Program-made: the position numbers and the translations under genes
Origin: Lachnospiraceae bacterium
Lineage (GTDB): Bacteria; Bacillota; Clostridia; Lachnospirales; Lachnospiraceae
Reading direction: 5' to 3'
DNA length: 64,000 nt
Assembly (NCBI GenBank): GCA_009774245.1
Contig: VSNM01000022.1
Span: 1-64,000 of the forward strand
Shown here: positions 47,885-55,314 of the stretch, one piece after another
How the letters are laid out: every line of letters starts with the position of its first letter
How positions within the stretch are numbered: the stretch's first letter is position 1
Notes under the pieces: model-generated
Databases searched by the model: none
What the model saw: the letters and a program-made list of their open reading frames with translations, nothing else
What the model was told of the DNA's origin: nothing

Positions 47885-48772
47885 ATGGCAATTTTTACAG
47901 GAGCGGGCGTGGCGATCGTCACACCGATGAAGGAGAATGGGGAAGTCGATTATGAGGCGTTTGCGGGGTTGATCGATTTTCAGGTGGAGAACGGCACGGA
48001 CGCGATTATTGTGTGCGGTACGACAGGCGAGTCCTCGACGCTGACGCACGAGGAGCATATCGATGTGATCAGGTTCTGCGTAAAGCAGGTAAACGGCAGG
48101 CTTCCCGTCATAGCGGGAACAGGTTCAAACTGTACGCAGACAGCGGTTTATCTCTCGCAGGAGGCCGAGAAGGCAGGCGTGGACGGACTGCTGCTAGTGT
48201 CTCCTTACTACAATAAGGCGACGCAGAACGGATTGTATGAGCACTATAAGACGATAGCGGATTCCGTGAAGCTGCCGATTATTTTGTACAATGTGCCGAG
48301 CAGAACCGGCTGCAATATCGCGCCGGCCACAGTTGTGCGTCTCTGCAGGGATGTGGAGAACATCAAGGGTGTCAAGGAGGCAAGCGGCGATATCTCGCAG
48401 ATCGCAAAGCTCATGGCACTGGCAGACGGCTGTGTGGACCTGTACTCGGGAAATGATAACCAGATCGTACCGATACTCTCGCTTGGCGGAAAGGGTGTCA
48501 TCTCCGTGATCTCTAATGTTGCGCCGCGGCAGACGCATGAGATCTGCCAGCTTTATTTTGACGGGAAGGTGGAGGAGAGCTGCAGGGAGCAGCTGCGCAT
48601 GATTGACATGTACGACGCGCTGTTTTGCGAGGTCAATCCGATTCCGGTCAAGAAGGCGCTGAACCTCATGGGGATGAATGCGGGAACCCTGAGGCGACCG
48701 CTGACCGAGATGGAACCTGCAAATGCCGCAAAGCTTGAGAAAGCGATGAGGGAGTACGGCATCCTGCAATAA
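47885..48772 (+). CDS. dapA: 4-hydroxy-tetrahydrodipicolinate synthase
   Basis: This 295-residue aldolase has 'GAGVAIVTPMKENGEVDYEA' start, 'CGTTGESSTLTHEEH' (about 43-57), the active-site tyrosine in 'ILYNVPSRTGCNI' and the Schiff-base lysine in 'NIKGVKEASGDI' (about 159-170). It joins pyruvate and aspartate semialdehyde, the first committed step to lysine and diaminopimelate. The start follows AGAAGGAGGACATACC. The lysine riboswitch controls it. Confidence 0.97.
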   Translation: MAIFTGAGVAIVTPMKENGEVDYEAFAGLIDFQVENGTDAIIVCGTTGESSTLTHEEHIDVIRFCVKQVNGRLPVIAGTGSNCTQTAVYLSQEAEKAGVDGLLLVSPYYNKATQNGLYEHYKTIADSVKLPIILYNVPSRTGCNIAPATVVRLCRDVENIKGVKEASGDISQIAKLMALADGCVDLYSGNDNQIVPILSLGGKGVISVISNVAPRQTHEICQLYFDGKVEESCREQLRMIDMYDALFCEVNPIPVKKALNLMGMNAGTLRRPLTEMEPANAAKLEKAMREYGILQ

Positions 48773-48837
48773 GAAACTGTAAAGGTCCGGGCTGCCGAGG
48801 AATGGAGAGGAATGGAATAGAAAGGATAAGAAACAAA

Positions 48838-49593
48838 ATGACAAAAGTAATCATGCATGGCTGTAACGGCAAGATGGGGCAGATGATAACAGGAATCATC
48901 GCATCCGATCCGGAGATCGAGATTGTGGCAGGGGTGGATGCGTCCGATCATATCAGGAATACATATCCTGTGTTTCCGAGTATTGCGGAGTGTGACATCG
49001 CGGCGGATGTCGTGATTGATTTCTGCGTTGCGCAGGCGGTTGACGGGCTTCTCGACTACTGCGTGGAGAGGCAGATACCATGTGTATTGTGTACGACAGG
49101 TCTCTCCGAGACACAGCTTGCGCATGTCGGGGAAGCCTCAAAGAAGGTGGCGGTGCTCAGGTCGGCAAACATGTCACTTGGCATCAATATGCTGCTCAGG
49201 ATATTGAAGGAGGCGGCACAGATATTGGTTCCGGCCGGCTTTGATATTGAGATCGTGGAGAAACACCACAATCTCAAGGTTGACGCGCCAAGTGGCACGG
49301 CGCTTGCGCTTGCGGACAGTATCAATGAGGAGTTTGGCAACGAGTATGAGTATGTCTACGACAGAAGCCAGGTGCGGGCAAAGCGGACAGACAAGGAGAT
49401 CGGCATCAGCGCGGTGAGGGGCGGTACGATCGTGGGCGACCATGATGTGATCTTTGCCGGTGAGGACGAGGTGATCACATTCTCGCACAGGGCATACTCC
49501 AAAGCGCTTTTTGGTAAGGGTGCGGTTCAGGCAGCAAAGTTCCTGAAGGGAAAACCCGCGGGCAGGTATGATATGAAGGATGTCATACAGTAA
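48838..49593 (+). CDS. dapB: 4-hydroxy-tetrahydrodipicolinate reductase
   Basis: This 251-residue enzyme has the NAD(P)-binding 'VIMHGCNGKMGQMITGI' (residues 4-20) and the DapB signature 'EIVEKHHNLKVDAPSGTAL' with the catalytic histidine and lysine (about 139-157). It makes tetrahydrodipicolinate after DapA. It starts 65 bases after dapA and shares its riboswitch-controlled transcript. The ATG at 48838 follows GAAAGGATAAG; the ATG at 48802 is less well placed. Confidence 0.96.
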   Translation: MTKVIMHGCNGKMGQMITGIIASDPEIEIVAGVDASDHIRNTYPVFPSIAECDIAADVVIDFCVAQAVDGLLDYCVERQIPCVLCTTGLSETQLAHVGEASKKVAVLRSANMSLGINMLLRILKEAAQILVPAGFDIEIVEKHHNLKVDAPSGTALALADSINEEFGNEYEYVYDRSQVRAKRTDKEIGISAVRGGTIVGDHDVIFAGEDEVITFSHRAYSKALFGKGAVQAAKFLKGKPAGRYDMKDVIQ

Positions 49594-49627
49594 CATATGT
49601 TATTAAAATGTGATCAGGGAGGTTTCG

Positions 49628-50416
49628 ATGGAATTTCGGCCATGTATTGATATACACAACGGGCAGGTCAAGCAGATTGTCGGAAGCTCTCTCGAGGATC
49701 GGGGCGACCTGGCCAGGGAAAATTTTGTGGCGGCCAGAGACGCTGCATACTATGCACAATTGTATCAGAGAAACGGGATCAGGGGAGGACACATTATCCT
49801 CCTCAATCCGGCGTCCAGTCCATACTATGAGGCTGACAGAGCCCAGGCGATGGGTGCGCTTGCCGCCTATCCCGGCGGGCTTCAGATCGGCGGCGGCGTC
49901 AATGCTGACAATGCCGCCGAGTATCTTGAGGCGGGCGCTTCCCATGTGATCGTGACCTCCTATGTGTTTCAGGACGGACGTATTCATATGGGGAATCTGG
50001 ACAAGCTCTGTCGGACAGTGGGAAGGGAGCATCTGGTGCTGGATTTAAGCTGTCGGATGAGAAACGGATGTTATTATATCGTGACGGACCGCTGGCAGAG
50101 GTTTACGGATGAGACGGTTGACGATAGTACGCTTGATATGTTGAAGGGTTATTGCGATGAATTTCTGATTCATGCTGTGGACGTCGAGGGAAAGAGTCAG
50201 GGGATTGAGGAGGCGCTTGTCAGACAGCTTGGAGAATGGTGCTGCAGGTCCGGCGGGATTGCTGTCACGTATGCAGGCGGGGTGCACAGTTATGAGGATA
50301 TCGGGCTGTTGAAAACACTCGGAGATGGACAAGTCAATGTGACAATCGGGAGCGCGCTCAATCTTTTTGGCGGAGAGCTTGCCTTTGATGAGGTGCTGGA
50401 GAGAATAAGAGAATGA
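49628..50416 (+). CDS. hisA: Eukaryotic-type HisA (phosphoribosyl-formimino isomerase)
   Basis: This 262-residue protein resembles fungal and plant HisA (yeast His6) more than ordinary bacterial HisA: 'FRPCIDIHNGQVKQIVGSSL', 'SSYYA'-like 'AAYYAQLYQ', 'QIGGGVNADNAAEYLEAGAS', 'VIVTSYVFQ', 'VLDLSCR', 'FLIHAVDVEGKSQGIEEALV' and 'TYAGGVHSYEDI'. HisA opens the ribose of ProFAR in the fourth step of histidine synthesis. The two catalytic aspartates lie in 'CIDIHNG' and 'HAVDVEG'. No other his gene is near; it follows dapB after 34 bases. The ATG at 49628 follows CAGGGAGG. Confidence 0.9.
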   Translation: MEFRPCIDIHNGQVKQIVGSSLEDRGDLARENFVAARDAAYYAQLYQRNGIRGGHIILLNPASSPYYEADRAQAMGALAAYPGGLQIGGGVNADNAAEYLEAGASHVIVTSYVFQDGRIHMGNLDKLCRTVGREHLVLDLSCRMRNGCYYIVTDRWQRFTDETVDDSTLDMLKGYCDEFLIHAVDVEGKSQGIEEALVRQLGEWCCRSGGIAVTYAGGVHSYEDIGLLKTLGDGQVNVTIGSALNLFGGELAFDEVLERIRE

Positions 50417-50447
50417 AAAGCTTCGTGATGCCTGTCACGAAGCTTTT
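50416..50447 (+). terminator. Hairpin after hisA
   Basis: AAAAGCTTCGTGA (50416-50428) pairs perfectly with TCACGAAGCTTTT (50435-50447) around a six-base loop. The T tail is short, but the 13-bp stem supports a terminator. Confidence 0.75.
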
Positions 50448-50511
50448 GTCGGCAATTTTATTGTCCGACTTTGCGAAGAGGGATTTGTGTTGATGATTAG
50501 AGGAGGTGTCT

Positions 50512-51264
50512 GTGTTGCAGCGCAGTGGAGAGATGGAAAATAAGAGGGTTCGCTATAATGTGCAGATAGTTTCAGATGGGGATACGGGAATAGACAGACA
50601 CTTTTCGGCAAGTCTCAGGGTGGTTGTGGCTTTTCTGGCCGCTGTGCTTCTAATGATCATAGCGGCACTGTCATACTGCTTTGTTCTGGCGGGGGAGCTG
50701 GAGCGCTCTGGCGATGCTGCAGAGCTGCTCAGGACGCGCGGGACAGAGCTCACAGAGCAGAACGAAGCGCTGCTTGTGGAGAAGGAGGAGCTGGTCAGGG
50801 AGAACGAGGAGCTGCAGGAGAAGGTGGAGATCCTCAGTGATACGATCAACGGCAAGGTGCAGCAGGAACAGGAGCGGGAGGCACAGATCGCACAGACCTA
50901 TATTCCGACCGGTTTTCCGCTGAGAGGTTCCGCGTCTTACAACGGGGACGATACTGAGCTGGACGGAAATCCGGCAGCAGTGTTTCATGCGTCACAGGGA
51001 ACAAGCGTGGTCGCGACGGCAAATGGCACGGTAGCCTCGATTGCCGGTGATGCAGCCACGGGATATATTGTGATGATTGACCATGGCAATGGTTATGTCA
51101 CGGTCTACAGAAATGGTTCCCATCCAAGAGTCGAGCAGGGGGACGCTGTCATGAAGACGACAGTGCTCTTTGATATCGAAGCGGGAAAAGAGGAGCTGGG
51201 ATATCAGATTATAGAGAATGAGACGTATATCGATCCGCTGAGCCTTATGGAGACGTATGGATAA
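50512..51264 (+). CDS. Membrane-anchored LytM/M23-like protein with missing catalytic residues
   Basis: This protein of about 250 residues has a cytosolic N-terminus, one membrane helix (about 35-60), a coiled coil (about 72-120, 'EQNEALLVEKEELVRENEEL') and a LytM fold (about 145-245: 'GTSVVATANGTVASI', 'VMIDHGNGYVTVYRNG', 'VEQGDAV'). The zinc ligands HxGID and the final HLHFE of active M23 peptidases are absent, and the Y-x-H motif reads 'VYRNGS'. It should be a non-enzymatic regulator or scaffold, as SpoIIQ or EnvC are. GTG at 50512 or TTG at 50515 follow AGGAGG; the choice is uncertain. Confidence 0.75.
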   Translation: MLQRSGEMENKRVRYNVQIVSDGDTGIDRHFSASLRVVVAFLAAVLLMIIAALSYCFVLAGELERSGDAAELLRTRGTELTEQNEALLVEKEELVRENEELQEKVEILSDTINGKVQQEQEREAQIAQTYIPTGFPLRGSASYNGDDTELDGNPAAVFHASQGTSVVATANGTVASIAGDAATGYIVMIDHGNGYVTVYRNGSHPRVEQGDAVMKTTVLFDIEAGKEELGYQIIENETYIDPLSLMETYG

Positions 51265-51277
51265 GGTTAAGGGTTCC

Positions 51278-51583
51278 CTATTCGTTATCGGATTGTTTGT
51301 CCGCAAGACGTTCAAAGATCAGTTCGTACCCGTCGCTGCCGTAATTTAGGGAGCGGTTGACGCGGCTTATGGTTGCGGTCGATGCGCCTGTTTTTTCTGC
51401 GATTTCGAGATAGGTCTTGTGGTCGCGCAACATGGTGGCCACCTCGAAACGCTGTGAGAGGGAGAGCAGTTCATTGACAGTGCACAGATCCTCAAGAAAA
51501 TTATAGCTTTCTTCCCTGGTTTCAAGACAGAGTAGTGCGTCGATCAGATGATCAACGGCATCCGTTTTTATTTTTTTATTCAT
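51278..51583 (-). CDS. TrpR-like regulator of the YerC/YecD family
   Basis: This 101-residue protein belongs to YerC/YecD: 'LIDALLCLETREESYNFLED', 'CTVNELLSLSQRFEVATML' and the helix-turn-helix 'YLEIAEKTGASTATISRVNR'. YerC has been linked to histidine regulation in Firmicutes (called HisR), to my recollection. hisA lies two genes away on the other strand. AGGAGGT lies before the start on the minus strand and overlapping palindromes lie 43-69 bases upstream. Confidence 0.88.
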   Translation of the reverse strand: MNKKIKTDAVDHLIDALLCLETREESYNFLEDLCTVNELLSLSQRFEVATMLRDHKTYLEIAEKTGASTATISRVNRSLNYGSDGYELIFERLADKQSDNE

Positions 51584-51625
51584 TATTTACCTCCTGTTTC
51601 AAATGGTACACCGGCGGCGCGGTCG

Positions 51626-51652
51626 AAACTTTAACGCTGTAAAGTTTTACAG
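51626..51652 (-). promoter_or_regulatory. Overlapping palindromes upstream of yerC
   Basis: CTGTAAAGTTTTACAG (51637-51652) is a palindrome with seven-base arms, and AAACTTTA (51626-51633)/TAAAGTTT (51640-51647) is a second, overlapping one. CTGTAAAGTTT recurs at 51683-51693. They lie upstream of yerC and are candidates for its own operator. Confidence 0.5.
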
Positions 51653-51718
51653 TTTTAAAAATTGTAACATATTTGAGCCGGGCTGTAAAGTTTGGAACGA
51701 TAAAATGAGGTAATAGTC

Positions 51719-51747
51719 TTGATAAGTAGTATTGAATACTATATAAT
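51719..51747 (+). promoter_or_regulatory. Promoter of the DUF1836 gene
   Basis: TTGATA (51719-51724) and TATAAT (51742-51747) are 17 bases apart, 57 bases before the start. Confidence 0.8.
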
Positions 51748-51803
51748 GGATTGAAAGGAAAGCGTATTGGGACACTGTATCATATATAATGAAAGGCATG
51801 GTA

Positions 51804-52451
51804 ATGCATATGCATATAGACACGAAAGATCTACTGAACAGTATTATGGATAGTTTTGACAGAATCAGTTATGTGGAGTCCTCGGATATTCCAAACATCG
51901 ATCTGTACATGGATCAGGTGACGACCTTCATGGACAAGAATTTCCGGAGGACAACGCGATATCCGGGCAACGATAAAGTTATGACGAAGACGATGATCAA
52001 CAATTATGCGAAGAACGACCTTCTGCCGCCTCCGGTCAAAAAGAAATATTCAAGGGAACACATTCTGGTGCTGATTTTTATTTATTATTACAAAGGAATT
52101 TTGTCGATCAGCGATATCCAGACATTGCTGGGACCGATCACGGAAAAGTTTTTTCACAAGGACGAAGCGTTTGACATCCAAACAATCTATGAGGAGGTTT
52201 TTCATGTGGGATATGGTCAGATTGAGGCGCTCAAGCAGCATGTCATGGCGGAGTATGACTGCGCGATGGGAACCTTTGAGGATGCACCGGAGGACAGCAG
52301 GGAATTTTTAAAGCTGTTTTCGTTTATCTGTTTTCTGAGCTTTGATGTGTATATGAAAAAGCAGCTGATCGAGAAGCTGGTTGATGAGATCAGGGAAGGT
52401 GGCGCCCGCAGGGAGGACGCCAGGGCGGAGGAAAAGAATAAAAAAGAATAA
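51804..52451 (+). CDS. DUF1836 protein, MerR-like DNA-binding
   Basis: This protein of about 215 residues matches DUF1836: 'LYMDQVTTFMDKNFRRTTRY' and 'KVMTKTMINNYAKNDLLPPP' followed by 'KYSREHILVLIFIYYYKGIL' and 'SISDIQTLLGPITEK'. The first part looks like a MerR-type winged helix. The C-terminus is basic and disordered. Its target is unknown. ATGs at 51789, 51798, 51804 and 51810 are all in frame; GAAAGG (51791-51796) suits the one at 51804. Confidence 0.85.
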   Translation: MHMHIDTKDLLNSIMDSFDRISYVESSDIPNIDLYMDQVTTFMDKNFRRTTRYPGNDKVMTKTMINNYAKNDLLPPPVKKKYSREHILVLIFIYYYKGILSISDIQTLLGPITEKFFHKDEAFDIQTIYEEVFHVGYGQIEALKQHVMAEYDCAMGTFEDAPEDSREFLKLFSFICFLSFDVYMKKQLIEKLVDEIREGGARREDARAEEKNKKE

Positions 52452-52477
52452 AACTGCATGAAAATAACGCCAAAAAC

Positions 52478-52506
52478 TTGAAATTGTCAGACAATGGTTC
52501 TATAAT
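52478..52506 (+). promoter_or_regulatory. Promoter of the 125-residue unknown gene
   Basis: TTGAAA (52478-52483) and TATAAT (52501-52506) are 17 bases apart, 29 bases before the ATG. Confidence 0.8.
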
Positions 52507-52534
52507 AGTAGGGTAGATGGAAAGGAGGTATTCT

Positions 52535-52912
52535 ATGGGTATATCAGCAGTTGCAGGGGGCGCAGGGTTTGGCAGCTATAGGATTTCTTCGATACATGGC
52601 AATCCCTACAGTATGGGCGCCATACAGAAGATTGGACAGAATAACGGGCGTTCTGGTAAGCCGCTTGTGATCGCATCCGAGGAGAAGGAAGCGTCGTATG
52701 TCAGGGACTACGGTGAGCTGGATGCGACGAAGAGTACGGCGAGCGGCGATTTTGCCGAGATGCTTGGCATACAGGAAAGTATTCTTTCCCGGAAAGCCGA
52801 AGGCAGGCAGACAGATTATGCTTCTTATCTGAATGACACGATCGGAATGATGGGATTACAGAACCGGCTGAGAGATCAGCTCAACGGAGCAGGATTTACT
52901 CCATTTTTATAA
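52535..52912 (+). CDS. Conserved small protein, unknown function
   Basis: This 125-residue protein starts 'MGISAVAGGAGFGSYRISSI', a glycine- and serine-rich N-terminus, has a central acidic part 'EEKEASYVRDYGELDATKS' and ends with 'MMGLQNRLRDQLNGAGFTPF'. No signal peptide or membrane helix is convincing. It has its own promoter and terminator, so it is a one-gene unit. The ATG at 52535 follows AAAGGAGGT; the earlier start at 52517 does not. Confidence 0.65.
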   Translation: MGISAVAGGAGFGSYRISSIHGNPYSMGAIQKIGQNNGRSGKPLVIASEEKEASYVRDYGELDATKSTASGDFAEMLGIQESILSRKAEGRQTDYASYLNDTIGMMGLQNRLRDQLNGAGFTPFL

Positions 52913-52922
52913 AATAATCCTT

Positions 52923-52949
52923 AAAAAACACCCGGTAAGGGTGTTTTTT
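52923..52949 (+). terminator. Terminator of the 125-residue gene
   Basis: AAAAAACACCC (52923-52933) pairs with GGGTGTTTTTT (52939-52949) around GGTAA. Confidence 0.92.
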
Positions 52950-53028
52950 GTTGCAAAATATGGAAAAATGGTGTATTATGTCTAAATCGTGTAAAAGAAT
53001 TATTTATAAAATCAGGAGGGGAATTTTC

Positions 53029-53925
53029 GTGAGAAACAATCGGGGATTAATCTGTGTTAGAAAAGCCGCTGTATTTTGTCTGGCAGTGTGCATGTGTCTG
53101 GGAATTTTGTCGGGGTGTGCCGGACTGACGGCGCAGGCCAGGGAGGCAAAGACGGCCTATCTGATTATGGTAAATCGCGCGGCAAATTGTGTGACTGTGT
53201 ACGAGAGGGATGTAGACGGGGAGTTTCGTGTGCCTGTTAAAGCATTTGTATGCTCCTGTGGACGGGAGGGACATGAGACGCCGCTTGGAACCTTTAAGAC
53301 AAGCAACTATTATACGTGGAGACTGATGGTGGACGGTTCTTACGGTCAGTATGCAGTCCGTTTCAATAAGGGAATCATGTTTCACTCAGTACCGTATTAC
53401 ACAAAAAATGCCGGAAATATGGAGTGGGAACAGTTTAATCTGCTGGGAGAGCCCGCGTCGCTTGGCTGTGTCAGACTGACGTGCGCGGATGCAAAGTGGA
53501 TTTATGACAACTGTGGTACGGGCACGGAGGTGATCGTGTATGACGATGCTGAGAACCCGGGACCGCTGGGAAAGCCGGAGGAGGTGAAGCTCACAGCAGA
53601 GAATCCGATGCGTCAGTGGGACCCCACTGACACGAGCAGTATGAATCCGTGGAATCAGGTGAGGCCGACGCTTTATCTGACGGGCGCTGCCGGCGGTGAG
53701 GAAGAGGAAGTGTTGATGCTTCCGGTTGGCGCGACGCAGCATGATATCTATGATGCGATCGGTCTGATGGATGTGACAAGGGGAGTCTACCCTTCCGGTG
53801 AGTACATCATCAGCATCTCCGGAAAATATGACTTAAATCAGCAGGGAACCTATCATATATCTGTGCTCGGCGTCGGCGTGCTGGGCGTCAGAACAGAGAA
53901 AAATATGACGCTGCAGGTTATATAG
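53029..53925 (+). CDS. L,D-transpeptidase lipoprotein (YkuD domain)
   Basis: This 298-residue protein begins at GTG 53029 after AGGAGGGG. Its N-terminus is a lipoprotein signal with lipobox 'ILSGC' (Cys30). The YkuD domain spans about residues 42-175 with His119 in 'IMFHSVPYY' and the catalytic 'SLGCVRL' (Cys147, Arg149). It makes 3-3 cross-links in peptidoglycan or anchors proteins, outside the membrane. The C-terminal 100 residues form an extra beta-rich domain ('GVYPSGEYIISISGKYD'). An earlier ATG at 52948 would put the signal peptide far inside the protein. Confidence 0.88.
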   Translation: MRNNRGLICVRKAAVFCLAVCMCLGILSGCAGLTAQAREAKTAYLIMVNRAANCVTVYERDVDGEFRVPVKAFVCSCGREGHETPLGTFKTSNYYTWRLMVDGSYGQYAVRFNKGIMFHSVPYYTKNAGNMEWEQFNLLGEPASLGCVRLTCADAKWIYDNCGTGTEVIVYDDAENPGPLGKPEEVKLTAENPMRQWDPTDTSSMNPWNQVRPTLYLTGAAGGEEEEVLMLPVGATQHDIYDAIGLMDVTRGVYPSGEYIISISGKYDLNQQGTYHISVLGVGVLGVRTEKNMTLQVI

Positions 53926-53936
53926 ATGTTGATTAG

Positions 53937-53969
53937 CGGGCAGGGGAATAAGCATCCCCTGCCCGTTTT
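53937..53969. terminator. Bidirectional terminator between the L,D-transpeptidase and SBP genes
   Basis: CGGGCAGGGGA (53937-53947) pairs with TCCCCTGCCCG (53955-53965), followed by four T's. The genes on both sides converge here. Confidence 0.85.
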
Positions 53970-53989
53970 ATCCTTCCTGTTTACCTGTT

Positions 53990-55006
53990 TTACTTCACCT
54001 GCTCTGCAAAGGTGTTGGTTACCAGGTCCTTGTATGGCACATAATCTTCGAGTTCGCCGGCCTCCATGAGGATATTCTGCAGAAGTTTGAAGCTGTCCTC
54101 AGTGAAAACCAGATCTGTTTTCCAGGTATCCTGTGTCTGGTAGCGTGTCACGATTGTGGTGATGGTGTCAAGCTCTGTCTCTGGGAACTGTGGCTGAATA
54201 ACAGATGCTATTTCTTTCGCGGAGTGTTCTGCCACATAGTCCATACCTTTTTGGAGCGCTCTGGTGAAGGCGAGAAGTGTCTCAGGGTTCTCATCGATGT
54301 AACTCTTTCTGGCGCTGAATGCGGTGTAGGGCACATAGCCGGAATCGACGCCGAGAGAGGCGACGATGTACCCCTTCTGCTGCGTTTCCAGAGAGGTGGC
54401 GTGAGGTTCAAACTCGACCGTAAAGTCAGCATATCCGGCATCTCCTTCCTTTGCGCCTGCAAAGGCCGCTGCGGTGGAGCCGAAATCAATGCTTGTGTCA
54501 ATGGTGAGATCTGAGTCGGGATCAATTCGGTTTAACTTGAGAATATACTCAAAGACCATCTGCGGCATACCGCCTTTGCGTCCGCCAAGGACATAGGTGC
54601 CCTTGAGCATATCCCAGCTGAAATGATCAACAGGAGTCCTGCTCACGAGGAAATTGCCGGCGCGCTGGGTTAGCTGTGCAAAATTGACAGCGTAGTCCTG
54701 TGCCCCCTGCAGGTATGTATATATAGACGCTTCGCTTCCCATAAAGCCGATGTCCGCCTCACCTGTGAGCAGCGCTGTCATGGTCTTGTCTGCGCCGTAG
54801 CCGGTCACGAGTTCGAGGTTGATGCCCTCGTCCGCAAAATATCCCTCCTCGATGGCAACGTACATTGGCGCATAGAAGATGGAGTGCGCTACCTCATTCA
54901 GGACTACTTTTTTCCCGGATTCAGCGGAGTCCGTTTTTGGACTGCATCCACTGAGGAGCGCGGCGGTGAGGAGCGCGACTGTTATGATTCTTATTATGTT
55001 TTTCAT
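53990..55006 (-). CDS. ABC-transporter substrate-binding lipoprotein (NMT1/SsuA-like)
   Basis: This 338-residue lipoprotein (lipobox 'ALLSGC', Cys21) matches the NMT1/SsuA/ThiY group: 'SIFYAPMYVAIEEGYFADEG', 'MTALLTGEADIGFMGSEASI', 'GRKGGMPQMVFEYILKLN' and 'YTAFSARKSYIDENPETLLA'. It binds a small ligand, perhaps a pyrimidine or sulfonate, outside the membrane. No permease or ATPase gene is nearby, so it is an orphan that must work with a distant transporter. The ATG at 55006 follows GGGAGA on the minus strand. Confidence 0.85.
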   Translation of the reverse strand: MKNIIRIITVALLTAALLSGCSPKTDSAESGKKVVLNEVAHSIFYAPMYVAIEEGYFADEGINLELVTGYGADKTMTALLTGEADIGFMGSEASIYTYLQGAQDYAVNFAQLTQRAGNFLVSRTPVDHFSWDMLKGTYVLGGRKGGMPQMVFEYILKLNRIDPDSDLTIDTSIDFGSTAAAFAGAKEGDAGYADFTVEFEPHATSLETQQKGYIVASLGVDSGYVPYTAFSARKSYIDENPETLLAFTRALQKGMDYVAEHSAKEIASVIQPQFPETELDTITTIVTRYQTQDTWKTDLVFTEDSFKLLQNILMEAGELEDYVPYKDLVTNTFAEQVK

Positions 55007-55051
55007 AATTTCTCCCAATAAGTTGTTTGGATTATCATATGCACAAAGTGA

Positions 55052-55206
55052 CATAAGGGTTACAGTTCAGCCTTGAACTTCGCACTACGCTGTGAAGTTC
55101 GTGAGAAAGCGTGGAGGTTGAGATGCATCAAGCTATCGCGAAGCGATTTTGCATGGCTTGATGCTTGTAACAGGAAGCCGAAGGCTGAACTGTTACGCAT
55201 AAGGGT
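55052..55206. mobile_element. MITE-like hairpin element with 9-bp flanking direct repeats
   Basis: A 137-bp segment (55061-55197) lies between two copies of CATAAGGGT (55052-55060, 55198-55206), like a target-site duplication. Its ends carry ACAGTTCAGCCTT (55062-55074) and AAGGCTGAACTGT (55181-55193), a 13-bp inverted repeat. Inside are GAACTTCGCA/TGTGAAGTTC (55075-55100), GCATCAAGC/GCTTGATGC (55125-55164) with an inner ATCGC/GCGAT, and GTAACAG/CTGTTAC (55167-55196) with AGCC/GGCT. The last hairpin competes with the outer stem. There is no coding frame. It occupies most of the 308-bp gap between the substrate-binding protein and pcrA. Confidence 0.72.
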
Positions 55207-55314
55207 GATAAAAATAAGGAAAAGAATTGAAACGATGTCATTTCAATGATATAATTTTAAAGATTCTATAAAAAAATTTATAAAAAACGGGAAATAATAT
55301 AAAGGAAGAAAAAC

